DNA from: Eubacterium coprostanoligenes
GTDB lineage: Bacteria; Bacillota; Clostridia; Oscillospirales; Acutalibacteraceae
DNA length: 64,000 nucleotides
Assembly: GCF_900167205.1 (NCBI RefSeq)
Contig: NZ_FUWW01000008.1
Span: 1 to 64,000 of the forward strand
Direction: 5' to 3'
Part shown: positions 19,379 to 28,195 of the stretch, in pieces
How the letters are laid out: each line of letters begins with the position of its first letter
Position numbering within the stretch: position 1 is the stretch's first letter
The notes under the pieces: model-generated
The model's input: the letters and a program-made list of their open reading frames with translations, nothing else
Databases searched by the model: none
What the model was told of the DNA's origin: nothing
Translations under genes and position numbers: made by a program

Positions 19379-20299
19379 TTATGACCATCTCATAGCCTTG
19401 ATACTAAAACCTAATTTGTTATCAAGTTTGTTCTTCTGAACAACTGCAACAACCTTTGTTTTGCCTCCGCCTGAAACGGAACCGGTAACCTTGTAATAGT
19501 TGTTGTTATTCTTTTGAGCATATTCCTCAACCTTGTCAATAGTAACTGTTTGCACAGTGCTTTCGGCATTTGGAATTGTAAAAGTATCGTTGTCTGCGTT
19601 GTATTTAATCTCTTTAGTTGAACCGCAATTGTTTTTGAAGTTAACTACAGTTTGACCAAAGAATTTGAAAAGTCCGAGAACAATAGTTCCCGATGCGTAT
19701 GTTTTTGTGTTGAGTTCCTCTCGTTGTGCCATCCAAACAGCAGCGTGTCTTGCTACATCAATCGGAACGCCGTCAGAATTTTCGTAGTTTGAATTGCAAA
19801 GATTTGGAACGCTGAGCATTGATTCAACCACTTCTTTTTCGGAATTGTTAAATTCAGCAGGCTTTGTTTTGTCATCGATTTTTGGTACAATATCCTCATC
19901 TGCCGGAACAGTTGTAACCTCACTTGTCGGCTCATTTGATTGGTTTGGTGGAGTTGCTGTAGTCGTAGTTGTTGGTTTTGCTGTGACCGGCTTTTTGTTT
20001 TTGTCAGTAACAACTTCGCCGTTATCATCGACCTTAACAGTGATTTTGTTGCCTTTTTTGTCGGTTGTTTCCTTGTACATAACTTGAGTTGTAACAGCGT
20101 TTCCGTTCTTGTCTGTAACCGTTTCGCCTTTTTCGTCAGTCACTTCTTCGTCAACAATATCATATGTATCTTCGTTGCCGATAAGTCCGTCAATTGTTGT
20201 TGATGTGCTGTCTTCCTTTTTTCCGTTTTTGGAGCAACCTATCATTGCCACGGATACAGCTATTGCGGTTGCAAGAACCACAGCTATTGCTTTTCTCAT
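19379..20299 (-). CDS. Putative lipoprotein of unknown function with Lys/Asp-rich repeats
   Basis: This 306-residue protein has a signal peptide ending in AMIGC, an acceptable lipobox, so Cys22 is probably lipidated. Residues ~50-105 hold repeated short units of the type VTDKNGNAVT / TTDKKGNKIT / VTDKNKKPVT, followed by a Thr/Pro-rich linker. The C-terminal ~150 residues (from VESMLSVPNL) form a folded-looking domain of mixed alpha/beta character that is not recognised. The DKxG repeats resemble those in other clostridial secreted proteins. It is a single gene with its own promoter and terminator, on the outer face of the membrane. Confidence 0.8.
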   Translation of the reverse strand: MRKAIAVVLATAIAVSVAMIGCSKNGKKEDSTSTTIDGLIGNEDTYDIVDEEVTDEKGETVTDKNGNAVTTQVMYKETTDKKGNKITVKVDDNGEVVTDKNKKPVTAKPTTTTTATPPNQSNEPTSEVTTVPADEDIVPKIDDKTKPAEFNNSEKEVVESMLSVPNLCNSNYENSDGVPIDVARHAAVWMAQREELNTKTYASGTIVLGLFKFFGQTVVNFKNNCGSTKEIKYNADNDTFTIPNAESTVQTVTIDKVEEYAQKNNNNYYKVTGSVSGGGKTKVVAVVQKNKLDNKLGFSIKAMRWS

Positions 20300-20329
20300 A
20301 TAAACACCTCTTGTTTGTTCATTAACTAA

Positions 20330-20358
20330 ATTATAATGATTTTTTTATCTTTTGTAAA
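20330..20358 (-). promoter_or_regulatory. Sigma-A promoter of the lipoprotein gene
   Basis: On the minus strand: TTTACA (20358-20353), a 17-nt spacer, and TATAAT (20335-20330); GAGGTG precedes the ATG. Confidence 0.75.
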
Positions 20359-20477
20359 TACCCCTAATATAATTAAAAGTAAATATTTATAATTTAGTAA
20401 TAATGTTTACGAATAATTCACAACTCGATGGTTTTATTTGTTATAATATGTATCAGACATCATAAAGAGGTGATTGT

Positions 20478-21005
20478 TTGAAAAATTCAAAGATTATAGC
20501 CTATTCCGGCGTGGCAACTGCTTTGTCGGTGGTTATGCTGTTTTTAGGTTCTCTTATCTGGGTACTTGCCTATACAATGCCGCTTATCGCAAGTCTTATT
20601 ATGATTATTCTTTTAGACTCAATATCACAAAAAAGTGCAATTCTTACTTTCGTTTCAACATCTGTTATATCATTCATATTGCTCAGTGACAAGGAATGCT
20701 TGCTCCTATATGTGCTGTTTTTTGGCTATTATCCACTAATAAGAGATAAAATCAATGATATAAAGCCCAAATTTTTGTCTGTATTACTAAAATATTTAAC
20801 TTTCAACGCATCAATGATACTAACTCAAATTTTGTGTGTTTATGTGTTTGGAATACCGTTTGATGATATGCTTGGCAAGTGGGGAATTGTTATATTTATT
20901 ATTTGCTTAAACCTTGTCTTTGCCGTGTATGATAAGCTGTATGACCTGCTTCTGAAACTATACAGAATAAAACTCAAGAAAAAAGTCGAAAAATATATAA
21001 AATAA
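20478..21005 (+). CDS. Multi-pass membrane protein, function unknown
   Basis: This 175-residue protein is mostly hydrophobic, with about five membrane segments and a Lys-rich tail (KLKKKVEKYIK). It begins at a TTG codon with AAGAGGTGAT just upstream and no nearby ATG. The opening GVATALSVVMLFLGSL resembles the first helix of small membrane proteins such as ECF-transporter substrate-binding components, but the match is too weak to name a substrate. A TATAAT at 20442-20447 fits a -10 with a poor -35. It is divergent from the lipoprotein gene. Confidence 0.7.
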   Translation: MKNSKIIAYSGVATALSVVMLFLGSLIWVLAYTMPLIASLIMIILLDSISQKSAILTFVSTSVISFILLSDKECLLLYVLFFGYYPLIRDKINDIKPKFLSVLLKYLTFNASMILTQILCVYVFGIPFDDMLGKWGIVIFIICLNLVFAVYDKLYDLLLKLYRIKLKKKVEKYIK

Positions 21006-21018
21006 TTAAATTATAATA

Positions 21019-21047
21019 TTGAATTATATTTTCCGTTTTTGTATAAT
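21019..21047 (+). promoter_or_regulatory. Sigma-A promoter of the arabinose operon
   Basis: TTGAAT (21019-21024), a 17-nt spacer, and TATAAT (21042-21047). No clear operator palindrome is seen between it and the start at 21080. Confidence 0.8.
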
Positions 21048-21079
21048 AATTATATCTTGAATTTTGGAGATATATTTTC

Positions 21080-22651
21080 ATGGATTATAGGCTTGACGGT
21101 ACTGAATCTTTGGGTATAGAATTTGGCTCAACCAGAATCAAAGCGGTGCTTATTGATAAGGATTTTAACCCTATTGCTTCAGGCTCATATACTTGGGAAA
21201 ATAAATTTGAAAACGGCATTTGGACTTATGCTATGGATGAGGTTTGGCAAGGGCTTCAAGCTGCTTATAAAAACCTCAATGCTGATTGTGGAAATAAGTT
21301 TGGAGCAAAAATAACAAAACTTGCTTCTCTCGGCTTTTCCGCAATGATGCACGGGTATCTTCCGCTTGACAAAGACGGCAATCAGCTTTGCGAATTCAGA
21401 ACTTGGCGCAATACCATTACGGGTGAATCTGCCAAGGCTCTTACCGAACTTTTTGGCTTTAATATTCCGCAAAGATGGAGCGTTGCCCATCTCTATCAAG
21501 CTATACTCAATGGAGAAAAGCACACAAAGGATATTGATTTTCTCACAACTCTTGCAGGATATGTCCACTATAAACTGTCGGGTCAAAAGGTTGTCGGTGT
21601 CGGCGAAGCATCAGGTATGTTCCCAATAGACAGCACCGTCAATGATTATAATTCCGAAATGGCAGAAAAATTCAATGCATTGCCTAAAGTTAAGGAACTT
21701 GGTATTGATATTGTTCAGATTTTGCCAAAAGTTCTTGTGGCAGGTGAAAATGCAGGCGTTCTTACCAAAGAGGGCGCAAGGCTTATTGACCCGTCAGGAA
21801 ATCTTGAACACGGAGTTCCTATGGCACCTCCCGAGGGTGATGCCGGAACAGGTATGACCGCCACCAATTCAATAGCCGTAAAAACAGGTAATGTCAGTGC
21901 TGGCACTTCAATTTTTTCAATGGTTGTTCTTGAAAATCAGCTTTCAAAGGTGTATGAAGAAATTGATATGGTAACTACTCCTGTCGGCAAGCCGGTCGCA
22001 ATGGTACACTGCAACAACTGTTGCACGGATCTTGATTATTGGGTAAATGTTTTCGGGCAGTTTGCTTCGGCAATCGGAGCGCAGATGTCAAAACCGGAGC
22101 TTTATGACGCTTTGTATGAATCTGCACTTTACGGCGAGCCTAACGCAGGCGGTCTTGTTAATATAAATTATTTTTCGGGCGAACCTGTTTCTCATACAGA
22201 TGACGGCAGACCGCTTTTTGTAAGAACACAAAATGCTAATTTTAATCTTGCAAATTTTATGCGTTCTCAAATTTATTCAACAATGGCAACTCTTAAAATC
22301 GGTATGGAAATTCTTGAAAAAGAAAATGTCACTATCGATTGCCTTATGGGGCACGGCGGACTTTTCAAAACTCCGCTTGTCGGTCAAAAATTAATGGCAG
22401 GTGCGATGAATTGCCCTGTTGCTGTTATGAAAACAGCAGGTGAGGGCGGAGCCTGGGGTATGGCTGTGCTTGCAAAATATGTTGTTGACGGTGACGAACC
22501 GCTTGACGAATATCTCAATAATAAGGTGTTCGCAAACAGTGAATGCAAAACTGTTGCACCCGATGAAAATGATGTAAACGGATTTAATGAATATATGAAA
22601 TTGTATAAGTCGGCACTTAAAGCAGAGGTTGTCGCTTACGAAAATATTTAA
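21080..22651 (+). CDS. FGGY-family pentulose kinase, probable L-ribulokinase
   Basis: This 523-residue sugar kinase of the FGGY/ASKHA fold has LGIEFGSTRIKAVLID (phosphate-1 motif), LGFSAMMHGYLPLD, FRTWRN, and the C-terminal GHGGLFKTPLVGQKLMAGAM. Its sequence is closer to xylulokinase-like FGGY proteins than to classical AraB. However, it lies 11 bp upstream of araA and in one operon with araD, so phosphorylation of L-ribulose is the likely role (inferred from context). The start follows TTGGAG. Confidence 0.87.
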   Translation: MDYRLDGTESLGIEFGSTRIKAVLIDKDFNPIASGSYTWENKFENGIWTYAMDEVWQGLQAAYKNLNADCGNKFGAKITKLASLGFSAMMHGYLPLDKDGNQLCEFRTWRNTITGESAKALTELFGFNIPQRWSVAHLYQAILNGEKHTKDIDFLTTLAGYVHYKLSGQKVVGVGEASGMFPIDSTVNDYNSEMAEKFNALPKVKELGIDIVQILPKVLVAGENAGVLTKEGARLIDPSGNLEHGVPMAPPEGDAGTGMTATNSIAVKTGNVSAGTSIFSMVVLENQLSKVYEEIDMVTTPVGKPVAMVHCNNCCTDLDYWVNVFGQFASAIGAQMSKPELYDALYESALYGEPNAGGLVNINYFSGEPVSHTDDGRPLFVRTQNANFNLANFMRSQIYSTMATLKIGMEILEKENVTIDCLMGHGGLFKTPLVGQKLMAGAMNCPVAVMKTAGEGGAWGMAVLAKYVVDGDEPLDEYLNNKVFANSECKTVAPDENDVNGFNEYMKLYKSALKAEVVAYENI

Positions 22652-22662
22652 GGAGAATTACA

Positions 22663-24135
22663 ATGGCATTTAAAGATTATGAATTTTGGTTTGTAGTAGG
22701 CACACAATTCCTTTACGGCGAAGATATTTTTGAAACTATTAATTCTCACGCAACAGAAATGGCGGACGAATGGAGCAAAAAACTCCCTTGTAAGGTTGTT
22801 GCGAAGCCTTGCGTAAAAACTTCAAAAGAAATTTTGTATATTATGCAAGATGCAAACAACGATGAGCACTGCGCAGGTGTTATCACATGGATGCACACCT
22901 TTTCACCGTCTAAAATGTGGATTGCGGGATTTAACGCTCTTAAAAAGCCGTTTCTTCATGTAAATACTCAATATAACCGTGACATTCCGTGGCAGGATAT
23001 TGATATGGATTTTATGAATCTCAATCAGTCTGCACACGGCGACAGAGAACACGGCTACATCACCGCTCGTATGAGATTGAAGCAAAAGGCGGTTGCAGGC
23101 TATTGGAAGGATGAAACCGTTCAGGACAAAATCGGCACTTGGATGAGAGCCGCAGTCGGCGCTATGGAAAGCCGTAAACTTCGTGTTCTCCGTATTTCCG
23201 ACAATATGCGTAATGTAGCAGTAACCGACGGTGACAAGATTGAAGCACAGATTAAACTCGGTTGGCAGGTTGACCACTACGGTGTGGGCGATATTATTAA
23301 ACTCGTCAATGCTGTTACCGACGATGAAATCGACGCTCAAATGGCAGAATATGAAAAGAATTATATTATGGATACCGATAATCTCGATGCCGTAAGGTAT
23401 CAGGCAAGGGAAGAAGTTGCAATCAAAAAGTTCCTTGAAAAAGAGGGATTCGGTGCATTCCATACAAACTTTGAGGATTTGCAGGAACTTCGTCAGCTTC
23501 CGGGTCTTGCCGCACAGGATTTGATGCGTCAGGGCTACGGCTTCGGCGCCGAGGGCGACTGGAAAGTTGCCGCTATGACCCGTGTTATGAAACTTATGGC
23601 AGAGGGTATGCATGGCGGTACAGCCTTTATGGAAGATTATACATATCATTTTGAACCGGGCAACGAAATGCTCCTTGGTTCACATATGCTTGAAGTTTGC
23701 CCAACTATTGCATCTGAAAAAGCAAAAATTCAGGTTCACCCTCTTGGAATAGGAGATAGAGAAGACCCTGCTCGTTTGGTATTTAAGGCTCAAACAGGCA
23801 ATGCAATCGTTGTCACTCTTGTTGATATGGGCGACAGACTTCGTATGATTGTCAATGATGTTGAATGTAAGGAACAGGTAAATGATATGCCAAAACTTCC
23901 TGTTGCAGGAGTTTTGTGGAAGCCGCTTCCTTGCCTTCAAACTTCGGCAGAAGCATGGATGTATGCCGGCGGTGCACATCACAGCGTTCTTTCGTATTCA
24001 CTTAATGCCGAGCACATGCGTGATTTTGCTGAAATTATGGGTATTGAGTTTATCCATATCAATAAGAATACAGAGATTAATGAATTCAGAAAAGAATTGT
24101 TTTATAACGATGTTGCATACAAACTCGGTATGTAA
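22663..24135 (+). CDS. araA: L-arabinose isomerase
   Basis: This 490-residue enzyme isomerises L-arabinose to L-ribulose, the first step of arabinose use, with Mn2+. Recognisable stretches are FWFVVGTQFLYGE at the N-terminus, VITWMHTFSPSKMWI, NTQYNRDIPWQ, YGFGAEGDWK, and GGTAFMEDYTYHF with a catalytic Glu. HHSVLSYSL near the end carries a metal-binding His. Length is normal. AAGGAG precedes the start, and araD follows after 9 bp. Confidence 0.96.
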   Translation: MAFKDYEFWFVVGTQFLYGEDIFETINSHATEMADEWSKKLPCKVVAKPCVKTSKEILYIMQDANNDEHCAGVITWMHTFSPSKMWIAGFNALKKPFLHVNTQYNRDIPWQDIDMDFMNLNQSAHGDREHGYITARMRLKQKAVAGYWKDETVQDKIGTWMRAAVGAMESRKLRVLRISDNMRNVAVTDGDKIEAQIKLGWQVDHYGVGDIIKLVNAVTDDEIDAQMAEYEKNYIMDTDNLDAVRYQAREEVAIKKFLEKEGFGAFHTNFEDLQELRQLPGLAAQDLMRQGYGFGAEGDWKVAAMTRVMKLMAEGMHGGTAFMEDYTYHFEPGNEMLLGSHMLEVCPTIASEKAKIQVHPLGIGDREDPARLVFKAQTGNAIVVTLVDMGDRLRMIVNDVECKEQVNDMPKLPVAGVLWKPLPCLQTSAEAWMYAGGAHHSVLSYSLNAEHMRDFAEIMGIEFIHINKNTEINEFRKELFYNDVAYKLGM

Positions 24136-24144
24136 GGAGCAAAA

Positions 24145-24855
24145 ATGTTAGAAGCGTTAAAAAAAGAAGTATTTGAACAAAATTTAAAACTTGTTGAGTA
24201 CGGCTTGGTTGTACTTACTTGGGGCAATGTTTCGGCTATTGACCGAGAAAGCGGACTTTTTGTAATAAAGCCATCGGGTGTGCCATATAGTGAAATGACT
24301 GCTGAAGATATGGTGGTTATGGATTTGGACGGTAACAAGGTTGAGGGCAAACTTAATCCTTCATCCGATACACCGACCCATATGGAATTATACAGGAATT
24401 TCAAAGATATAGGCGGAGTGGTTCACACTCATTCGTCTTGGGCTTGTGCTTGGGCACAGGCAGGAAGGGATGTTCCGGCTTACGGTACAACTCATGCTGA
24501 TTTTTCCAACGGCGCCGTTCCTTGCACAAGAGGACTAACCAAAGAAGAAGTTGAGTCGGCATATGAACTCAACACCGGCAGAGTTATAGTGGAAGAATTT
24601 GCCAAAAGAGGTATTTCGCCAAAGGCGTGTCCGGCAGTTCTTATCCACCGTCACGGTCCTTTCACTTGGGGCGAAAATGCCCAAAAGGCTGTTGAAAACG
24701 CATTAATATTAGAAGAGGTTTGTAATATGGCATACAGAACCGAATCCGTTGCAGCATTAAGTACAGATTCAAATATCGGAATAGAAGATTATCTTCTTGA
24801 AAAGCATTATAATCGTAAACACGGCAAAAATGCATATTATGGTCAGAAATTATAG
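24145..24855 (+). CDS. araD: L-ribulose-5-phosphate 4-epimerase
   Basis: This 236-residue class II aldolase-fold enzyme converts L-ribulose 5-phosphate to D-xylulose 5-phosphate. Motifs are LTWGNVS, IKPSGVPY, SDTPTHMELYR, VVHTHSSWA (zinc ligands), YGTTHADFS and HRHGPFTWG. It completes the kinase-araA-araD set needed to send arabinose into the pentose phosphate pathway. The next gene starts 13 bp after its stop. Confidence 0.95.
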   Translation: MLEALKKEVFEQNLKLVEYGLVVLTWGNVSAIDRESGLFVIKPSGVPYSEMTAEDMVVMDLDGNKVEGKLNPSSDTPTHMELYRNFKDIGGVVHTHSSWACAWAQAGRDVPAYGTTHADFSNGAVPCTRGLTKEEVESAYELNTGRVIVEEFAKRGISPKACPAVLIHRHGPFTWGENAQKAVENALILEEVCNMAYRTESVAALSTDSNIGIEDYLLEKHYNRKHGKNAYYGQKL

Positions 24856-24868
24856 GAGGAACATATTA

Positions 24869-26104
24869 ATGAAAAAAACAAACAAATTTTTTGCGCTCTT
24901 TCTTTCTCTCATTTTGCTTATTGGTACAGTTATGCCTGTGTATGCATTTGATGAAGAAAAGATTGATTTGCAAAATGCAGTAATTTCTTTTGAAAACAAT
25001 ATTACTGAATACGAGGCAACAGGCGAAGCTATCAAACCGGCTTACAATGTTATGGTTGGTGATATTTTGCTCACCAAAGATGTTGATTACACAGAAAAGT
25101 TTGAAAACAATATTCAGCCGGGCACAGCTTCACTCACAATTACTGCCACCGACACTTCCGTTTACTATAAAGGTTCAAAAACGGTTCAGTTTACTATCGT
25201 TCAAAGTGATTTAGATGACGATGATGACGAAATTGTAACACCAAAGCCTGTTTCGCCACCAAAAGCTGTCAAACTTCTTGCAACCTATGGCAAAAAGAAT
25301 AAAAGTCAGCTTGTTGTAAAATGGAAAACTGTTTCTTGTGATGCGTATCAAATTATGTATTCAAAGGATGCTTCGTTCAAGAAAGGTGTAAAGTATGTAA
25401 CTGTTAAGGGTAAAAATACATCTTCAAAGACCGTAAAGGTTAAGAATAATAATAAAAAATATTTTGTTAGAGTAAGAGCAATAAGATATAATACAAACAA
25501 AAAGCCTGTATATGGTGTATGGTCAAATAAACTCAATAGCTCTTTCACAAAGACTTATGCCAAGTATTCATCTCATTATGTAAATAACAGAGACAGAACA
25601 ACAAATTTGAGAATTGCATCAAAGGCTATTGACGGCACAGTTCTCGCACCCGGCGAAACTTTTTCGTTCAACGAAACAGTAGGAAAGAGAACTTCTCAAA
25701 AAGGCTACAAAAAAGCCCATGTTTTCAACGGACCGAATTCTACATCAATGGGCATCGGCGGTGGCGTTTGCCAGGTTGCATCAACTATTTTCAACACAGT
25801 TTTATTTTCAAATCTCAAAATAGTTGAAAGACATCAACATTCACAAAGAGTTTCTTATGTTCCGCTTGGCAGAGATGCGGCTATTTATTGGCCAAGTCAG
25901 GATTTACAGTTTAAGAACGATACAAATTATCCTATAAAAATTAAGATGGTTGTTAAGGACGGCGTTATTTCTTGCACATTCCTCACATGCCAAAATGTAA
26001 AACCTAAAAAGGTTAAGGTTACTGTCAGCAGAAGCGGCAAGAACTTCACTATGAAGCGTTACGCAGGCGGTAAATGTAATTACACAACAAGATCTTATTA
26101 TTAA
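24869..26104 (+). CDS. Secreted VanW-family protein with Fn3-like domain
   Basis: This 411-residue protein has a signal peptide (1-26, cleavage after VYA) and an N-terminal Ig-like or bacterial cell-adhesion-type segment. A Lys-rich Fn3-like domain follows (CDAYQIMYSKDASFKK, then YFVRVRAIRY). The C-terminus is a VanW-type domain (LAPGETFSFNETVGKR, GGGVCQVASTIFN, HQHSQRVSYVPLGRDAAIYWP). VanW domains occur in glycopeptide-resistance clusters and many Firmicute surface proteins; their biochemical role is not settled. The start at 24869 follows AGGAGG; an in-frame ATG at 24797 lies inside araD. It may be read from the ara promoter although its function seems unrelated. Confidence 0.88.
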   Translation: MKKTNKFFALFLSLILLIGTVMPVYAFDEEKIDLQNAVISFENNITEYEATGEAIKPAYNVMVGDILLTKDVDYTEKFENNIQPGTASLTITATDTSVYYKGSKTVQFTIVQSDLDDDDDEIVTPKPVSPPKAVKLLATYGKKNKSQLVVKWKTVSCDAYQIMYSKDASFKKGVKYVTVKGKNTSSKTVKVKNNNKKYFVRVRAIRYNTNKKPVYGVWSNKLNSSFTKTYAKYSSHYVNNRDRTTNLRIASKAIDGTVLAPGETFSFNETVGKRTSQKGYKKAHVFNGPNSTSMGIGGGVCQVASTIFNTVLFSNLKIVERHQHSQRVSYVPLGRDAAIYWPSQDLQFKNDTNYPIKIKMVVKDGVISCTFLTCQNVKPKKVKVTVSRSGKNFTMKRYAGGKCNYTTRSYY

Positions 26105-26120
26105 TAATGTCCAAAAAACG

Positions 26121-26149
26121 ACACCCATCATTGCCTTTTGGTGGGTGTT
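26121..26149 (+). terminator. Hairpin terminator after the VanW gene
   Basis: acacccatca / tggtgggtgt with one G-T pair and a nine-base loop, then tgtgttatt. Only a modest T-tract. Confidence 0.65.
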
Positions 26150-26178
26150 GTGTTATTCTATATTAAAGGAGTGATTAG

Positions 26179-27366
26179 ATGATTACATATATTTTGCTCG
26201 GTATTTGCATAGTCCTTTTGATTGCAGTTATTGCAATTCTGTTGACACAGGGCAAAAAGGACGATTCGGCAAAAATAGAGGAACTTCAGCGTCAACTTTT
26301 GGACGCAGTTAATAAGAACAATAATTCTGCAAGAATAGAGGAGCTTTCCCGTCAAATGAATGACCTTGTTAATAAGAATTACGAACAGCAGGTCAAGGTT
26401 ATTGAGGCTCTTAATAATAACTATAACAATCAAACAAAACTCATTCAGAGTTCAATTGCCTCAATGCAGGAGAGCAACGAAAAGAAACTGGAACAAATGC
26501 GTGCTACTGTTGACGAAAAACTCACTTCAACACTTAATAAGCGTATTGATTCTTCGTTTGAACAGGTTTCAAAGCAACTTACTTCTGTTTATAAGTCGCT
26601 CGGCGAAATGAAAGATTTGTCTGTCGGCGTAAGCGGACTTAACCGTATTCTCACCAATGTCAAAACCCGTGGCACTTGGGCAGAACTTCAACTTGGCAAT
26701 ATTCTTGAGCAGATTATCCCGAATATGTACGAAACTAATGTAAGAACAAATCCAAAATACAACGGTCAGGTAGAATTCGCCGTTAAAATTCCGAATGCCG
26801 AGAATGATGAGGTTTGCTGGCTTCCTATCGACTCAAAGTTCCCGATGGAGGATTATATCCGTTTAAGCGAATCAGCCGAAATGGGCGATGTGGAAGCTGT
26901 GGAGCGTGCTCAAAAGGCTCTTGAAGCAAGAGTTAGGGATGAAGCAAAGGCAATTAAAAATTATATCAGCGAGCCACAGACAACTCCGTTTGCAATTATG
27001 TATCTTGCAACAGAAGGTCTTTATGCCGAAATAATGAACAGCAAAACCGGACTTCCCGAAAAACTTCAAAATATGGGCATTTTGGTTGCAGGTCCAAGCA
27101 CTATCACCGCACTTCTTAATTCGCTTTCACTTGGCTTTAGTTCAATTGCAATCAATAAGCGTGCAAATGAGGTTTGGAAAGTTCTTGGCAATGCCAAAAA
27201 GCAGTATGATATGTTTGGAACTCTCCTTGAAAAAGCAAAGAAAAAGATTGATGAAGCCGGCAGAACTATTGAAGATGCAAATCATAGAAATGACATTATT
27301 CAAAAGAATTTGAAATCTGTCAATACTCTTGATACAGACCCTACGGATATTGAGCTTCTTGATTAA
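26179..27366 (+). CDS. rmuC: RmuC-family protein
   Basis: This 395-residue protein is related to E. coli RmuC, which limits recombination at inverted repeats. An N-terminal membrane helix (ILLGICIVLLIAVIAILL) is followed by a coiled coil (about 35-140, with repeated IEEL and VNKNN stretches). The nuclease-like RmuC domain follows, with LTNVKTRGTWAELQLGNILEQI, WLPIDSKFPMEDY and LVAGPSTITALLNSL. Length and layout are usual. It follows AAAGGAG, and a TetR gene starts 15 bp after its stop. Confidence 0.92.
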   Translation: MITYILLGICIVLLIAVIAILLTQGKKDDSAKIEELQRQLLDAVNKNNNSARIEELSRQMNDLVNKNYEQQVKVIEALNNNYNNQTKLIQSSIASMQESNEKKLEQMRATVDEKLTSTLNKRIDSSFEQVSKQLTSVYKSLGEMKDLSVGVSGLNRILTNVKTRGTWAELQLGNILEQIIPNMYETNVRTNPKYNGQVEFAVKIPNAENDEVCWLPIDSKFPMEDYIRLSESAEMGDVEAVERAQKALEARVRDEAKAIKNYISEPQTTPFAIMYLATEGLYAEIMNSKTGLPEKLQNMGILVAGPSTITALLNSLSLGFSSIAINKRANEVWKVLGNAKKQYDMFGTLLEKAKKKIDEAGRTIEDANHRNDIIQKNLKSVNTLDTDPTDIELLD

Positions 27367-27381
27367 TGGAGTGTGAGCATT

Positions 27382-27912
27382 ATGCAACAATTCACAAAAA
27401 AGGAAATAAAGCTATCAACCCTTCGTTTGCTTCAATCAAAACCTCTTGATAATATAAAAGTTAAGGATATAATTGACGATATCGGTATCAGTCGCAACAC
27501 TTTTTATTATCATTATCATGATATTTATGATGTTCTCAAGGATATTTTTGATGAAACTATGCTTGAAATAACAAAGAACAGTGATGAAAATTTTGATTGG
27601 GAAGCGGTGTTCAAAAAGATGTCTGAAAATGCTCTTGCCAAAAAGAGTATTATCACAAATATCTTTAAATCAAAGTATTCCGATAATATAAAAAGTTATA
27701 TTGCAAATTCGGTAGGGGACACCATATGCAGCAAAATCAAGGCAAAATATGATGCTGAGGGCAAAAAAATAGACGATTATGATTTAAAAATTATGTCAAC
27801 TTTCTATAAACATGCTTTGACAGGCACATTTTTCGAGTGGGTACATAACGGTATGAGAGTTCCTCCAAAGGAATTTTTTGAAAAATTGTCAAATGTCACC
27901 CGCAAAGTTTAG
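27382..27912 (+). CDS. TetR/AcrR-family transcriptional regulator
   Basis: This 176-residue protein has an N-terminal helix-turn-helix (about residues 25-47: VKDIIDDIGISRNTFYYHY) typical of TetR repressors. The C-terminal half resembles the TetR_C_8/DhaS-like group that ends with the conserved FFEWVHNGMR. GGAGTG lies 8 nt before the ATG at 27382; the GTG at 27373 is less well placed. Ligand and targets are unknown. The neighbouring DUF308 gene is a candidate target, with inverted repeats in its leader (inferred). Confidence 0.87.
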   Translation: MQQFTKKEIKLSTLRLLQSKPLDNIKVKDIIDDIGISRNTFYYHYHDIYDVLKDIFDETMLEITKNSDENFDWEAVFKKMSENALAKKSIITNIFKSKYSDNIKSYIANSVGDTICSKIKAKYDAEGKKIDDYDLKIMSTFYKHALTGTFFEWVHNGMRVPPKEFFEKLSNVTRKV

Positions 27913-27945
27913 TTGGTTTAATAAATTTCAGTATTACAAAAATAG

Positions 27946-27980
27946 GAAAGTGCACAAATATTGTGTACTTTTCTTTTTTT
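27946..27980 (+). terminator. Intrinsic terminator after the TetR gene
   Basis: gaaagtgcaca / tgtgtactttt stem with one G-T pair, loop of about five bases, then tctttttttg. Confidence 0.85.
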
Positions 27981-28019
27981 GACAGTTTTATTTCATCCCA
28001 AAAGGTGATTTAATATAGA

Positions 28020-28195
28020 CAAGGAGTTAAGCCTAACATTCGGTCAGTTCTTAAAAGTTAGGATTCAAGCATCTTATAAGTTCTCTTTTCATGTTTCTCC
28101 AAAAGTTTGTTTTTCTCAATTTGAATTGACCGTTGTCCGGTACGGAATGTTGCTATAACGCTCCGTGCCGGAATATATTTTAGGATGGTGATTTT
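28020..28195 (+). other. Structured leader of the DUF308 gene (possible cis-regulatory RNA)
   Basis: The ~176 bases before the DUF308 start hold several complementary segments. CCTAAC (28032-28037) pairs with GTTAGG (28057-28062). CGGTCAGTTC (28041-28050) pairs with GAATTGACCG (28123-28132), which would form a pseudoknot with, or exclude, the first helix. CCGGTACGGA (28137-28146) pairs with TCCGTGCCGG (28162-28171), 25 bases before the ATG. A DNA palindrome TCAATT-tg-AATTGA (28116-28129) could instead be an operator. It does not match any riboswitch class I recognise. Confidence 0.45.

Noticed and set aside
27979-28016. TTGACA at 27979 with TAATAT at 28011 as promoter of the DUF308 gene
   Set aside because: The spacing is about 26 bases, too long for a sigma-A promoter, and TTGACA overlaps the terminator T-run.
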